64,000 nucleotides of DNA. It comes from Platanthera guangdongensis. Its lineage: Eukaryota; Streptophyta; Magnoliopsida; Asparagales; Orchidaceae. The translations under genes and the position numbers were made by a program. The notes under the pieces are model-generated. The model was given only the letters and a program-made list of their open reading frames with translations. It did no database searches and was not told the origin of the DNA. The stretch lies in NCBI GenBank assembly GCA_039583875.1, contig CM077150.1, forward strand, positions 175,531,499 through 175,595,498, in the 5' to 3' direction. This document shows, in pieces, positions 23,114-32,534 of this stretch. Position 1 is the stretch's first letter. Each line of letters begins with the position of its first letter.

Positions 23114-23901
23114 AGGGTCTGTTTGTTTCACAGGTTTTGATATGTAGGTTTTGGTTTTACGTAAATGAAAACTAAAAATCAAGTTCGTTTAGACATTTTG
23201 AACACAAGTTTTAGTTTTATATGAAAACCGATCGGTTTTCAGGGCAATAAAATCTCACTAGCTCTAAAACTTACCTCGATACATCGGTTTTCATCCGGCG
23301 TTGTTTTCTTCCTCCCGATCGAGCGAACAGACTTCGGCTTCCTCCTCGCCCACGTTTCCACTACGCTAGCGACGACAGCAGGAAACTCCGGCGACGACAA
23401 CACGAAACTCCCGCGACCACCACCGGCCTCGATGAAAACCTGTGTCGTCTCCCTCTCCATGCTGTGACGACTTCCTAGCCTCCGTCTAGATGAGCACAAC
23501 AACAGGAAACTCCTAGCCTCCGTCCAGATTGAGCGAACAGACTTCTGGCGATGGTCACCTTCCTCGTTATTGGCAAGATTTCCATCCATCAGCGAACATC
23601 GCCTAACTCTCCGCCAGGTATCCCACTCATTTCTGGCAGAATTATCCATGATTTGTGGCTCCTTTTCGATGTCATCGTTCTCTTCATCTTCATTGCTTTT
23701 CTGTTATTCCACTGTCAATGGGCCCGAAAAACTTCCCATAGACTAGAACAAAAAATGGGACATTTATCAATTTCTGGGTCTGAAAACCTTCCTGCAAACG
23801 AACAACAAAATTGGTTTTGACAGTAAACAAAAACCTTCAAATATTTAGTTTTCAAACAAAACCAATTCCTGCAAAACAAAACATGTGAAACGAACAGAGC
23901 C
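23114..23901. mobile_element. MITE-1 (PIF/Harbinger-like)
   Basis: 788 bp with TIRs GGGTCTGTTTGTTTCACA and, from the other end, GGCTCTGTTCGTTTCACA. The 3-bp TSD TTA is present on both sides (23111-23113, 23902-23904), the hallmark of PIF/Harbinger-type elements. Subterminal regions pair over a longer stretch (AACxAAAACC type). No transposase. Confidence 0.8.
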
Positions 23902-23967
23902 TTAGGGTTTTCACCATAATTACAAGATTGGCACTGCTTTAATAACCAGACGATTGAGTGCACTTTA

Positions 23968-24571
23968 GGGTCTGTTTGGGATACCGGTGCCATTTTAAAA
24001 GGGAGCAGCTCAAAAGGGAGATTCTAAACTGTATTTTCAAAACTGTGTTTTCAAAACTGAGTTTGCGTTTGGTAACCTCCGGTCTTGTGCCGATGGGAGT
24101 AAAAATTATATTCTATTAAATATAATTATATTATTTTATTAAATAAGAAACGGTTTCTTCCCTAAAAACATATTCTCTCTAGAGTCTAAAGTCTAAACTG
24201 CATATTTCCTAAATATTTTATTATATATTTTTATATTTTATTATATATTTTTATATTTGTTGACTTCTTCCCCAAGAATCCTCCATCCTCGCCATTGAAA
24301 AAGTTCCAAGTTTGGCCACCAGTTCGCCGCCTCTCGCCAGTGAAGTGCCATCGGAGATAATTTTGTGGGTTGCGGCCTTGCGGGAAGATGAGAAGTGCAA
24401 TTAAAAAACAGAAACGATCGTTTTGGACAGCCGGTTGGAGGGTGGGGAGCCAGTCCAGAAACGATCATTTAGCACCTTTCAGGCTGGTCGTTTTAGACCG
24501 AAGCTTACCAAACATCTCTCCACCAGTTCAGTCTCACCAGACTGGAGCTAAAACGGGTCTCAAACAGACTC
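23968..24571. mobile_element. MITE-2 (PIF/Harbinger-like)
   Basis: 604 bp, TIRs GGGTCTGTTTGGGATACC and GAGTCTGTTTGAGACCCG, TSD TTA (23965-23967 and 24572-24574). Only 66 bp separate it from MITE-1. Internal sequence is unrelated to MITE-1 apart from the ends. No coding capacity. Confidence 0.8.
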
Positions 24572-24608
24572 TTAATCTCGAGCATCCTTAATGTTTTCGC
24601 TGAACTAG

Positions 24609-24838
24609 GGTTGTGTTTGGCCCCCCGTTGCAAACCAGTCTGGTGGCACACCGGGAAGGAGAGAGAAAACGGTCAGGCTGAACAGCGGGCTGGAGCGCGA
24701 GAGAGCAGCGACAAAACAGCCGTTTTTCTCCTTTTCACGCTGGCCGGGGTGGACTGGAGCTCGCGAAATCGTCCCAAACGCTTTTCCTCCGGCTCGGCCC
24801 TGTCGGAACGCCGCCCCGCCTGATTCTCAAACACAGCC
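24609..24838. mobile_element. MITE-3 (short TIR element)
   Basis: 230 bp, TIRs GGTTGTGTTTGG and GGCTGTGTTTGA, flanked by TAG on both sides (24606-24608, 24839-24841). GC-rich interior. The TSD is not the usual TTA/TAA, so assignment to PIF/Harbinger is tentative although the GTGTTTGG end is of that type. Confidence 0.65.
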
Positions 24839-24841
24839 TAG

Positions 24842-25965
24842 ATCTCTTACCAAATGACACAAATACTAATGACGGTATGGTGAGTATAACTATTGTTACC
24901 TAGTAAGGAAACCTCGATTCACCAGTGCCGTCGATCTTTTTTTATACGCGGTTGTAAGCCTTCATAGAGTGAGTGTTTGGTATTAAAAAAATTTCGGGAT
25001 GTTGCTTAGGAAATAGGATTTATGAAGAAATGATTAGGATGTCCCTCTATGTCATGGACCCATGGTGTCCCTTACGATGAATAACTCACGGACAAATGGC
25101 TTCCCAAGGACGAGGGTTTCTAAGAGGATCTAGACCATCCACTCTAGTAATGAGGGCTCCAAATTGTTCTATAACTTTATCAAATTATGTATCCATTTAA
25201 TCGAAACAATTAATCCATTTTTTGGAAATTGGACAGACATATCAGTATTAGAACTGATAGTTGCTTGAGTATCTAAAAGAAGAGATCTTGTCATGGAATG
25301 CCTAAACACATTGCCACTACAAAGCATGAAAATGACCCTAGCACAAAGGCTATGGTGTGAAAATGCACTAAGAGAGCTCTAATTAATGATTTTGTATGTA
25401 GTGGTGTAAGAAGACCTAGATGAATGTGATGCTCAAGCAATAATCCAACATTCACTTGTAATAATTTTGGAATTTTAAAAGGAATGAACAAGCACCACAA
25501 TCAAGTTTAGACCTTAAGACAAGCAGGATAAATTAACAATTATAACAAGAGTGTAGTAATTAAATACTTGGCGAACATGCCCTTTATATAGAACCAAATA
25601 TTAAGCAAATGTATTTAAGATTTTAATCCCAAATAGTATTTTTTGAACTTTCAATTAAGAACTAACACAAGAAATTGAAGCCCACAGAAGTAGACAACAG
25701 TTGTTGAGTAACTGGACAGTAGGTGACCTTTCAATTTTGCACTGCATTTAGGCTTCCGGTAGAAGCTGTTGTACTAGAAAGGCACGATTGAGGCTTGCTA
25801 CATCTGCAAGTAGACAACAGTTGTGCTGGAACTACATCTGCATGTCCTCAATCAATCAGTTGTCTCCTGGACAATGGGGAGAGAAGCCGTTCTTGCAGTC
25901 AAAAGGAATTAGAGACGGACAACAACAGTTGGCAGCAAATATAGGCTGAAGCAACAAAAATTTCA
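24842..25965. other. Unassigned host sequence
   Basis: No convincing gene. Around 25200-25500 the minus strand shows short decayed frames that may be a copia relic, but no motif is secure. From 25680 to 25850 the phrase GTAGACAACAGTTGT occurs twice (about 25691 and 25809). The right edge is the hAT-2 target site, CCAAGGGG at 25966-25973. Confidence 0.4.
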
Positions 25966-26093
25966 CCAAGGGGTAGGGGTGCAAGTTGAGTTGAGCCGGC
26001 TCGAGAGCTCGATGAGCTGGCTCGAAAAAAACTCGAGCTTGAGCTCGAGCTCAGTAACCCTTGTTCACGGGCTCGCGAGCCGGCTCGCGAGCC

Positions 26094-26096
<3 letters not shown>

Positions 26097-26152
<56 letters not shown>
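26097..26152. repeat. (TA)n microsatellite, split by copia-A
   Basis: About 28 uninterrupted TA units, resuming at 31506-31530 on the other side of copia-A. The copia-A target duplication ATATA lies in it. It creates meaningless frames of Y-I repeats on both strands. Confidence 0.9.
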
Positions 26153-26165
<13 letters not shown>

Positions 26166-26346
26166 CGAAAAATACCACCTTGTATATATGTTCACTTATG
26201 TCAAATACAAAGAATGAGTACAAATATATAGATGAGAGAAGGAGAGAAGAAGGTCCTATACAAGATGTGGAACTAAAGAGGAGAGAAAAACAATAAATGT
26301 CAATAAATGTTACATATTGGGCCTAAACTAAATGGGCTTTTCCAAA
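26153..26346 (-). repeat. 3' LTR of copia-A
   Basis: 194 bp, collinear with 31316-31505. Differences include an extra GAGA-like unit near 26160 and changed terminal bases. Confidence 0.85.
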
Positions 26347-28083
26347 ACTCCCCCGCAAGCTGGAGCGTATAGGTCATATGCACCCAGCTTGGACAAACAC
26401 TGGTAGAATAGGGTACTAGATAAGGCCTTTGTGAGAATGTCAGCAACTTGATCAGTGCCCGGAACATGCTTTAACTCAAGTTTCTTCAATTGAACTTTCT
26501 CTCGAATAAAGTGACAGTCGACTTGGATATGTTTTGTGCGCTCATGAAACATCGGATTTTTTGCTATGTGTATGGCGGCTTGACTATCACAGAATAGAAC
26601 AGCAGATGAGGGGAGTTTTACTCCCAGGTCAGTAAGGAGACTTTCAAGCCATGTGAGTTCTGAGACAACCGAGGCCATCGATCGGTATTCAGCTTCTGCA
26701 GAGGAGCGGGCGACCACAGATTTTTTCCTACTTTTCCATGTAATGAGATGACCACCAAAATAAGTACAGAACTCACTTGTTGACCTCCGATCGTCCAGAG
26801 AACCGGCATAATCGGCATCAGAATAAGCGACTAATGCAGGAGCCGAGTCGGAGGTTTTGTAAACCAGCCCTTGACCCGGAGCTCCCTTAAGGTATCAGAG
26901 AATCCGTTCAACCGCCTGGAGATGAGAAACCCGGGGGGCGTGCATGAACCGACTGACAACCCCAACAGCAAACGATATATCTGGTGTCGTGACTGTTAGA
27001 TAGATCAACTTTCTCACAAGTCGTCGATAGTATTCTGGGTTCTGAAGAAACAATTGGTCATCAAAAGCATGAGCACACAGTTTGTGATTTACCTCCATCG
27101 GGGTACAAGCTGGTTTGCAACCAGACTGACCAGCGTCTTTAAGAAGATCGAGACAGTACTTCAGTTGGGAGAGGACCAGCCCGTCTGGTCGTCGTGCGAT
27201 TTCGAGACCAAGGAAGTAGCGAAGATGCCCCAGCTCTTTAGTCTGAAATACAGTGCTCAGATGTTGTTTGACCTCTTGAATCCCCTTTGAATCATCCCTA
27301 GTGAGTAGTATGTCATCAACATAAACCAACAGAAGGACGGTTCCAGTGGCCCGGTGTCGGGTGAATAGGGAGAAATCTGCAGAACTCCAAGTGAACCCCA
27401 TGTCCCGAACCACCTTGCTGAACTTGTCAAACCACGTCCGAGGGGACTGTTTGAGACCATAAATGGATTTCTTGAGAAGACACACCCGAGACTCCCCCGT
27501 GGTCTCAAACCCGGGCGGTTGGCGCATGTAGACGGTTTCCTGAAGGTCGCCATTCAAAAAGGCGTTCTTGATATCGAGATGATGAAGGGGCCAGTGGCGG
27601 TGCACCGCCACGGAGAGAAGAACACGGACGGTGTTGAGCTTAGCCACCGGAGAGAAGGTCTCCTAAATAGTCAAGGCCCTCCTGTTGCGTGAAGCCACGG
27701 GCCACAAGACGGGCCTTCGGGCGGGCAATAGTGTCATCCGGAGCATGCTTGATGACGAAAACCCACTTACACACAACAGGGTGCTGACCTGGAGGTAAGG
27801 AAACCAAGTCCCAGGTCTTGTTGGCCCAAAGGGCCGTCATTTCTCCGTTCATGGCAGCCCGCCAGCCGGGATGTTGAAGTGCCTCCTGCAAAAAGTTAGG
27901 GACAGAAACACAGGATAATGAGGTGGCAAAGTGAAGATGAGGTGGAGAAAGGCGGTGGAGAGAGACGTAATTCGCCATCAGATGAGCGGTGGAAGCGGGA
28001 GCCGGAGCAGCAGGTAGTGGAGAACCAGAGGTCGAGGCCGACTGCAGAGGGGTAACGGGAGGAGGAGAGCGATGAGAGTAGAC
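26347..28083 (-). pseudogene. Copia-A RT and RNase H, interrupted
   Basis: Minus-strand continuation after the stop at 28084: linker, then RT with K-W-V-F-V-I-K and R-L-V-A-R-G-F. A single-base insertion at about 27660 (D-Y-L-G-D instead of D-Y-E-E-T-F) shifts the frame. RT proper (27647-26895) keeps Y-V-D-D. A TGA at 26895-26897 replaces the Arg of R-Y-L-K. RNase H follows in frame, with E-A-E-Y-R-S-M, D-S-Q-A-A and H-I-x-V-D-C-H-F, and ends at about 26328 next to the polypurine tract. Confidence 0.9.
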
Positions 28084-30444
28084 TCAGATAACTGGTGGTG
28101 GTGGACGGACCGGAGGTAGGGCAGGAGGAGGAGAGGAGGAGGAGCGGGGAGCAGGGATGACAGGACGAACGACGGGGTCTGGACTAGGAGTGATATCCAG
28201 ATCAGAAAAGAAGGGAAGATCTTCACGGAAAGTGACATCCGCAGAGACCGTAACTTTGCGGGTAGCAGGCGAATAACACACATAACCCTTTTGAGTGCGC
28301 GAGTAGCCCACAAAGATATGTTGGGCGGCACGGGGATCCAACTTGTCGATGGAGGGACCAAGTTGGTGGACGTAGCAGGTACACCCAAAGACCCGAGGAG
28401 GAACGGGAAAAGGCAGAATGAAGGGAAAGAGGAGGCTGAAGGGAGTAGCATACTGGAGGACGGAAGAAGGGAGGCGGTTGATGAGAAAACAAGCCGTGGA
28501 GAGCGCGAAGTTCCAGTACGGTTTGGGAACCCGCGTTTGGAGCATAAGGGAATGGGCGACATCAAGAAGGCGACGATTCTTGCGCTCGGCGACACCATTC
28601 TGTTGTGGAGTATACGGACACGAGGTTTGGTGAAGAATGTCGAACTCAGAGCAGAGAGTCGCGAAGGTATGACTGGTGTACTCACGCGCATTGTCAGTAC
28701 GAAGAGTACGAATGGATGCAGAGAATTGAGTGCGAGTCTCAAGTATGAAGGCCCGGAACACGCGGGGAAACTCAGAGCGATCCCGAAGGAGATACAACCA
28801 CGTCATGCAAGAGTAATCATCAATAAAAGTAAGAAAATACCGGTAGCCAGAAAGACTAGTGAATTTGTACGGACCCCATATATCGGAGTGTACCAAAATA
28901 AAAGGAGTGGAGCTCCGAGTATAGTGAGAAGGAAAAGATGAACGGGACTGTTTTCCCAAAATACATGTGTCACACTGAAATGCAGGAAGAGAAATATCTG
29001 GAAGAGCCTTCCAGAGGACTGGCAGAGGAGCATGACCCAAACAGCGATGCCAAGCCGAAGAGGAGATAGATGCGAGGATAGTGGGAGAGTCGTCAAGGAG
29101 ATAGAGCTCATTCTGCAGTCGCGCCCTACCAATAATAGTCCGCGTCTGCTGATCCTGTATGAGAAAAGAAGAGGAAGTAAATGTAACGGAGTAATTAGAA
29201 TTAGTAGTGAGGTGACCAACATAAAGTAAATTGAAAGGAGAGCACGGAACGTGAAGAGCCGAGCGCAGAAGGAGAGAAGAGGTCAAGGGAATATCAGCAC
29301 ATCCAGAGACAGGAACAGATGCCCCATTGGCAACAGTAATGTACTTCGGGTGAGGCGAAGACAAGTACTGAGGTGGCCGAACAGAGGTGATGTGATGAGT
29401 GGCACCAGAATCGAGGATCCATCGCGGGCCAGAGGAGAGGCAGGCGATACCTTCATTGGAGATGGAGGCAGCAGAGGAAACTGAGGCAGGAGGGCGGCTA
29501 AGCAGTCCATGAAGATGTTGGAGCTGAAGACGAACCTCCTCGAGGTCAGGACGAGTGGAAGAGGAGTCAGTCGCAGCAACAGCGGCCTGCGGACGAGGAG
29601 GGCGGCCATGTTTGCGGTAGCACGTGGCTTCAACATGCCCATCTTTGCCGCAAAACGAGCACTTAGGCCGAGGCCGGCCACCCTGGCCCCGGCCGCGAGA
29701 GTCATAGCGGCCACCACGAGTAGAAGATGGAAGAGGCAATAAGATAGCAGGGGCCTGCTGAACAAGGGCCGGAGAAGGAGGCCCGGGCACATCCGGAGGC
29801 GGGGAGACCTTGAGAAACATAGAGCACACATCGGAGAAAGATGGGGTAACAGTAGAGGAGAGGATGTGAGCCCGTACACTATGAAGATGAAGCGCGACAC
29901 GGGGCATCATCATGGCTAGACCCACAGCTTCCTTTTGGGCACGTTGGGCAGCAAGATCCAGAGTAGGAGGTTGATGGTGGATCCAAGCCTCGACCAGAGA
30001 CCGAGCCTGAGAAACAAAGGAGGTCAGATCGGTCGCGCCACTGCTATCAAGGGCCTGGAGAGCAGTGATAATGTCGTACAGATGGTGAAGACTGTCCTTG
30101 CCAGAGTAGAGGGTGTGGAGCTCGTCCCACATGCCTTTGGCCGTCTCATGGTACATAGCCAGGCGATAGGATTCGCCATCAAGAGAATTAAGAAGCCAAG
30201 TCTGCACCCGACCATCATTGCGTAACCAATCATCCGTAGGAGTACCGATAACGGCCTGAGTCAAGTGATGAAGGAACCCCTTGGATTGCAGGACACGGCG
30301 AACAGAGTGTGCCCATTCTACAAAATTTTTCTTGACGGTCAGAGAAATGGTAGTAATACGGAGCTCATCGTGGACTTCCGGGAGAGAGGTCGGGCGGTCA
30401 GCAGGAGGAACCGCCGTGCCAACGAAATCAGCAGAGGAGGCCAT
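28084..30444 (-). pseudogene. Copia-A gag, protease and integrase
   Basis: 786 codons from ATG 30444 to TGA 28084-28086. Gag has a W-L-L-N-S-L motif (residues about 83-88) and a C-x2-C-x4-H-x4-C knuckle (C-S-F-C, residues about 262-275). Protease has intact D-S-G-A-T-H-H. The integrase zinc region H-R-C-L-G-H and C-D-T-C is followed by catalytic D in H-S-D-I-W-G-P, D in R-T-D-N-A and E in R-E-Y. All catalytic residues are present, making this the best preserved retroelement protein in the window; the terminal stop cuts it from RT. Confidence 0.92.
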
Positions 30445-31303
30445 GGAGAAGAGAGGCGGCTAGGAGAACAAACCGGGCAACAAAGAAGACCGCGCGACCT
30501 GAGCAGAGACCGCCCGGGCACCAAACTGCGAAAGGAGTCTGTGACCAAAGGCAGAGGCCGGGAGAGAGATCAGGTCGCAGCGGACAGAGAGAGGCCGCAA
30601 AGAAAGGAAAAGGAGAAGACTGCGACCAAAATGCGGGAAGGCAGGAGTCCGCACGGTCTGGCTGAGCACAGCAGCGGTCTAAGAAACAGGAGGCCGGTGA
30701 CGGTGAGAGAGAAGAGACCGCGAGGAGGGAAGACTCGAGCGGAAAGAGAGAAGAGACCGCAACGCCCGGGACCAACCCGCAGGAGAGGCAGGCCGCAGAA
30801 GAGGCAGGACGCAGAAGAGGCAGGTCGCTTGCGAGCTGGAGCAGGCCGCAAGAGAGGTAGTCCGCAGCGAGGAGGAGCAGGCCGCGGCGAGCTAGGTCAA
30901 GCCGCAACGAGCCGAAGCAGGTCGGGAGAGAGGCAGGCCGCAGCGAACCGGAGCGAACCAGAGCGAACCAGAGCAGGTCGCGAGAGAGGCAGATCAGCAG
31001 GCTGCAGGCCGCAGCGAGCTGTACCAGGCCGGAGGAGAGACAGGCCGCAGAGAGAGAGAGAGAGAATAGGCCGCAAGAGACAGCGGTCTGGAGGAGAGAG
31101 AGGGAAGGTGGACCCGACGAGAAAGAAAGAAGGGGAAGGCTATAAAATGTCGGATGGGAGGGGTGGAACCACGGAGAAGAAGCGGAAGCAGAAGAAGAGG
31201 AGCGGAGCGGACAGGAAGGCATGCCGCAAGAAGCCGGGCGGGTAGCGGACAGAAGACAAACCGCGCGGTTAAGAAAGGGTAAGCCGCTCAAGGAGAATCG
31301 GTG
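30445..31303 (-). other. Copia-A leader (5' UTR), repetitive and GC-rich
   Basis: About 860 bases between PBS and gag ATG, built from degenerate GCGGCCTG, CTCGCTGCGG and CTCTCTCC units. The low complexity leaves long open frames on both strands (for example 30265-31245 plus, 30428-31291 minus) with R/G/E- or L/S/R-rich products; none has a domain. Copia-G has a similar CTCGCGGTTTCTTCTT-type leader (48299-49270). Confidence 0.6.
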
Positions 31304-31315
31304 CCTCTGATACCA

Positions 31316-31500
31316 TGTAGAGAGGGAAAAATATCACCTTGTACATATGTTCACTTATGTCAAATACAAAGAATGAGTACAAATATATAGATGAGAGGAG
31401 AGAAGAAGGTCCTATACAAGATGTGGGACTAAAGAGAAAAGAGAAAAACAATAAATGTCAATAAATGTTACATATTGGGCCTACACTAAATGGGTTTTTC

Positions 31501-31505
<5 letters not shown>
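31316..31505 (-). repeat. 5' LTR of copia-A
   Basis: 190 bp, on the minus strand TGTTGGAAAAACCC to CCCTCTCTACA, then the PBS without spacer. ATCTATATATTTG (about 31391-31379) is the likely TATA box. Confidence 0.88.
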
Positions 31506-31531
<26 letters not shown>

Positions 31532-32041
31532 TATTAATAAATATATTATAATATAGTAATATACATTATATTAATGTCTCCTGCCGCAACCGCAAATCGA
31601 GGCCATCATTTTTCCCTTCATCATTTTGGGCCTCAGAGTTCAGGAATTATATGTTATATTATAATATACTATATAATATATTATATAATATAAATCGAGG
31701 CCATCATTTCTCCTGCCATCATCTTCCTCGCGAGCAGCGAGCCTGCGGAATTTGGACTGCGACTGAGAAACGACGAGCAGCGGACGATGAGGCCGAGGAT
31801 AAACCGGCGGCAGACCGCAGACCGCAGACCGCAGACGAGCGGCCTACGACGACAGACGAGGGCGGACGGCGTGCTTTCAATCGTCGAGCTTACCGAGCTC
31901 GTCGAGCTCTGGCGAGCTCGATCTCGAGCCTGTTGAACACAGGCTCGTCGAGCTCGAGCTCAAAAAAATTGCTCGAGCTTGAGCCAGCTATTTTTGATGA
32001 GCACGACTCGAGCTCGACTCATTTGCAGCCCCACCAAGGGG

Positions 32042-32261
32042 AGGTCGCATGGATTGGAGAAAAGCCGCACGAGGAGTTGGTTATATCAGGAGGCTATACA
32101 TAGGGCTAGAATGTAAGAATAAATGGAGTTAGTCTCGTTATTCTTTAGGGAGGGTCGACGCAAGCTATCGGAGAGAGGGAAGATGATTTTGAGTACGATT
32201 CTCCCATATGAAACCAAAGACAGCAACCAGGATGGAACACGGAGAAGGTTGGGAGATTAAC
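32042..32261 (-). other. Intron 1 start of putative gene 2
   Basis: Between the hAT-2 target site and the exon-1 donor. On the minus strand it begins GTTAATCTCC. No exon recognised; the rest of the gene must lie beyond hAT-2 (below 25966) or be lost. Confidence 0.35.
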
Positions 32262-32403
32262 CTCTAAGGCAGGGGAATAGCGCGGAGGAACGACGTGAAG
32301 CTCGACTTGTGGAGACTATGAGATCTCGGGAGTTGAGTTCACCATGGAAGGAGGAGATGGGAAGGAGGGTGTTGTTGTTTTGAGTGAAGGAGGTGGTAAT
32401 CAT
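32262..32403 (-). CDS. Gene 2, first coding exon (putative transit peptide)
   Basis: ATG at 32403 opens 47 codons plus one base, ending at a donor AGAG|GTTAATC (32262/32261). The product is rich in Ser, Thr, Arg and Asn (residues 1-47), with only two acidic residues (E, D at about 21-25) and an S-T-S-R-A-S-R-R-S-S stretch, typical of a chloroplast transit peptide. Copia-B lies 8 bp upstream of the ATG, and the matching TATA box is at 45714. If unspliced, the frame ends two codons later. I cannot identify the mature protein. Confidence 0.45.
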
Positions 32404-32411
32404 GGCAGATT

Positions 32412-32534
32412 TGAGATAATAAAATCAACATAACATTATTAGCAACCCTATACTCTTATATATACAGTAAGGGAAAAGAGAAACAAAGACAAAACTACCC
32501 TTATGAGGGTAAAATACAAAAAAACGTGATTTCA
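32412..32534 (-). repeat. 3' LTR of copia-B
   Basis: 123 bp, on the minus strand TGAAATCACG to TTATTATCTCA. It follows the polypurine tract GAGGGGAGAG (32544-32535). Highly similar to 45378-45500, including CTCATAAGGGTAGTTTTG. Confidence 0.85.

Larger units (their letters stand above)
26153..31505 (-). mobile_element. Copia-A: full-length short-LTR copia element
   Basis: 5353 bp on the minus strand. LTRs of 190 bp (31316-31505) and 194 bp (26153-26346), PBS TGGTATCAGAGG (31315-31304), polypurine tract GCGGGGGAG before the 3' LTR, TSD ATATA within the TA tract (31506-31510 and 26148-26152). Gag-pol is nearly complete with only two stops and one frameshift. The 3' LTR termini are mutated (TTTTGG for TGTTGG; TATA for TACA). 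Copia-F (12031-13497) and copia-G (48105-53293) are relatives by protein. Confidence 0.92.
25974..32033. mobile_element. hAT-2: hAT-like element carrying copia-A
   Basis: TIRs TAGGGGTGCAAGTTGAGT and TGGGGCTGCAAATGAGTC with a perfect 8-bp TSD CCAAGGGG (25966-25973, 32034-32041). Both subterminal regions are dense in GAGCTCGAGC-like units, in opposite orientation, over about 110 bp. Without copia-A it is about 700 bp and has no transposase. The interior has a (TA)n tract, a direct repeat AAATCGAGGCCATCATTT (about 31592 and 31691) and four tandem CAGACCG units (about 31811-31838). This hAT-like end type is common in flowering plants. Confidence 0.9.

Noticed and set aside
25979..26296. Frames with long Y-I repeats on both strands
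   Set aside because: They are the (TA)n microsatellite and hAT subterminal repeats.
28291..28941. 216-codon plus-strand frame
   Set aside because: Exactly antisense to the copia-A integrase region, which has full domain support.
30265..31245. A 326-codon plus-strand frame, Arg/Gly/Glu-rich
   Set aside because: It is antisense to the repetitive leader of copia-A and owes its length to low complexity; no domain, no plausible promoter.
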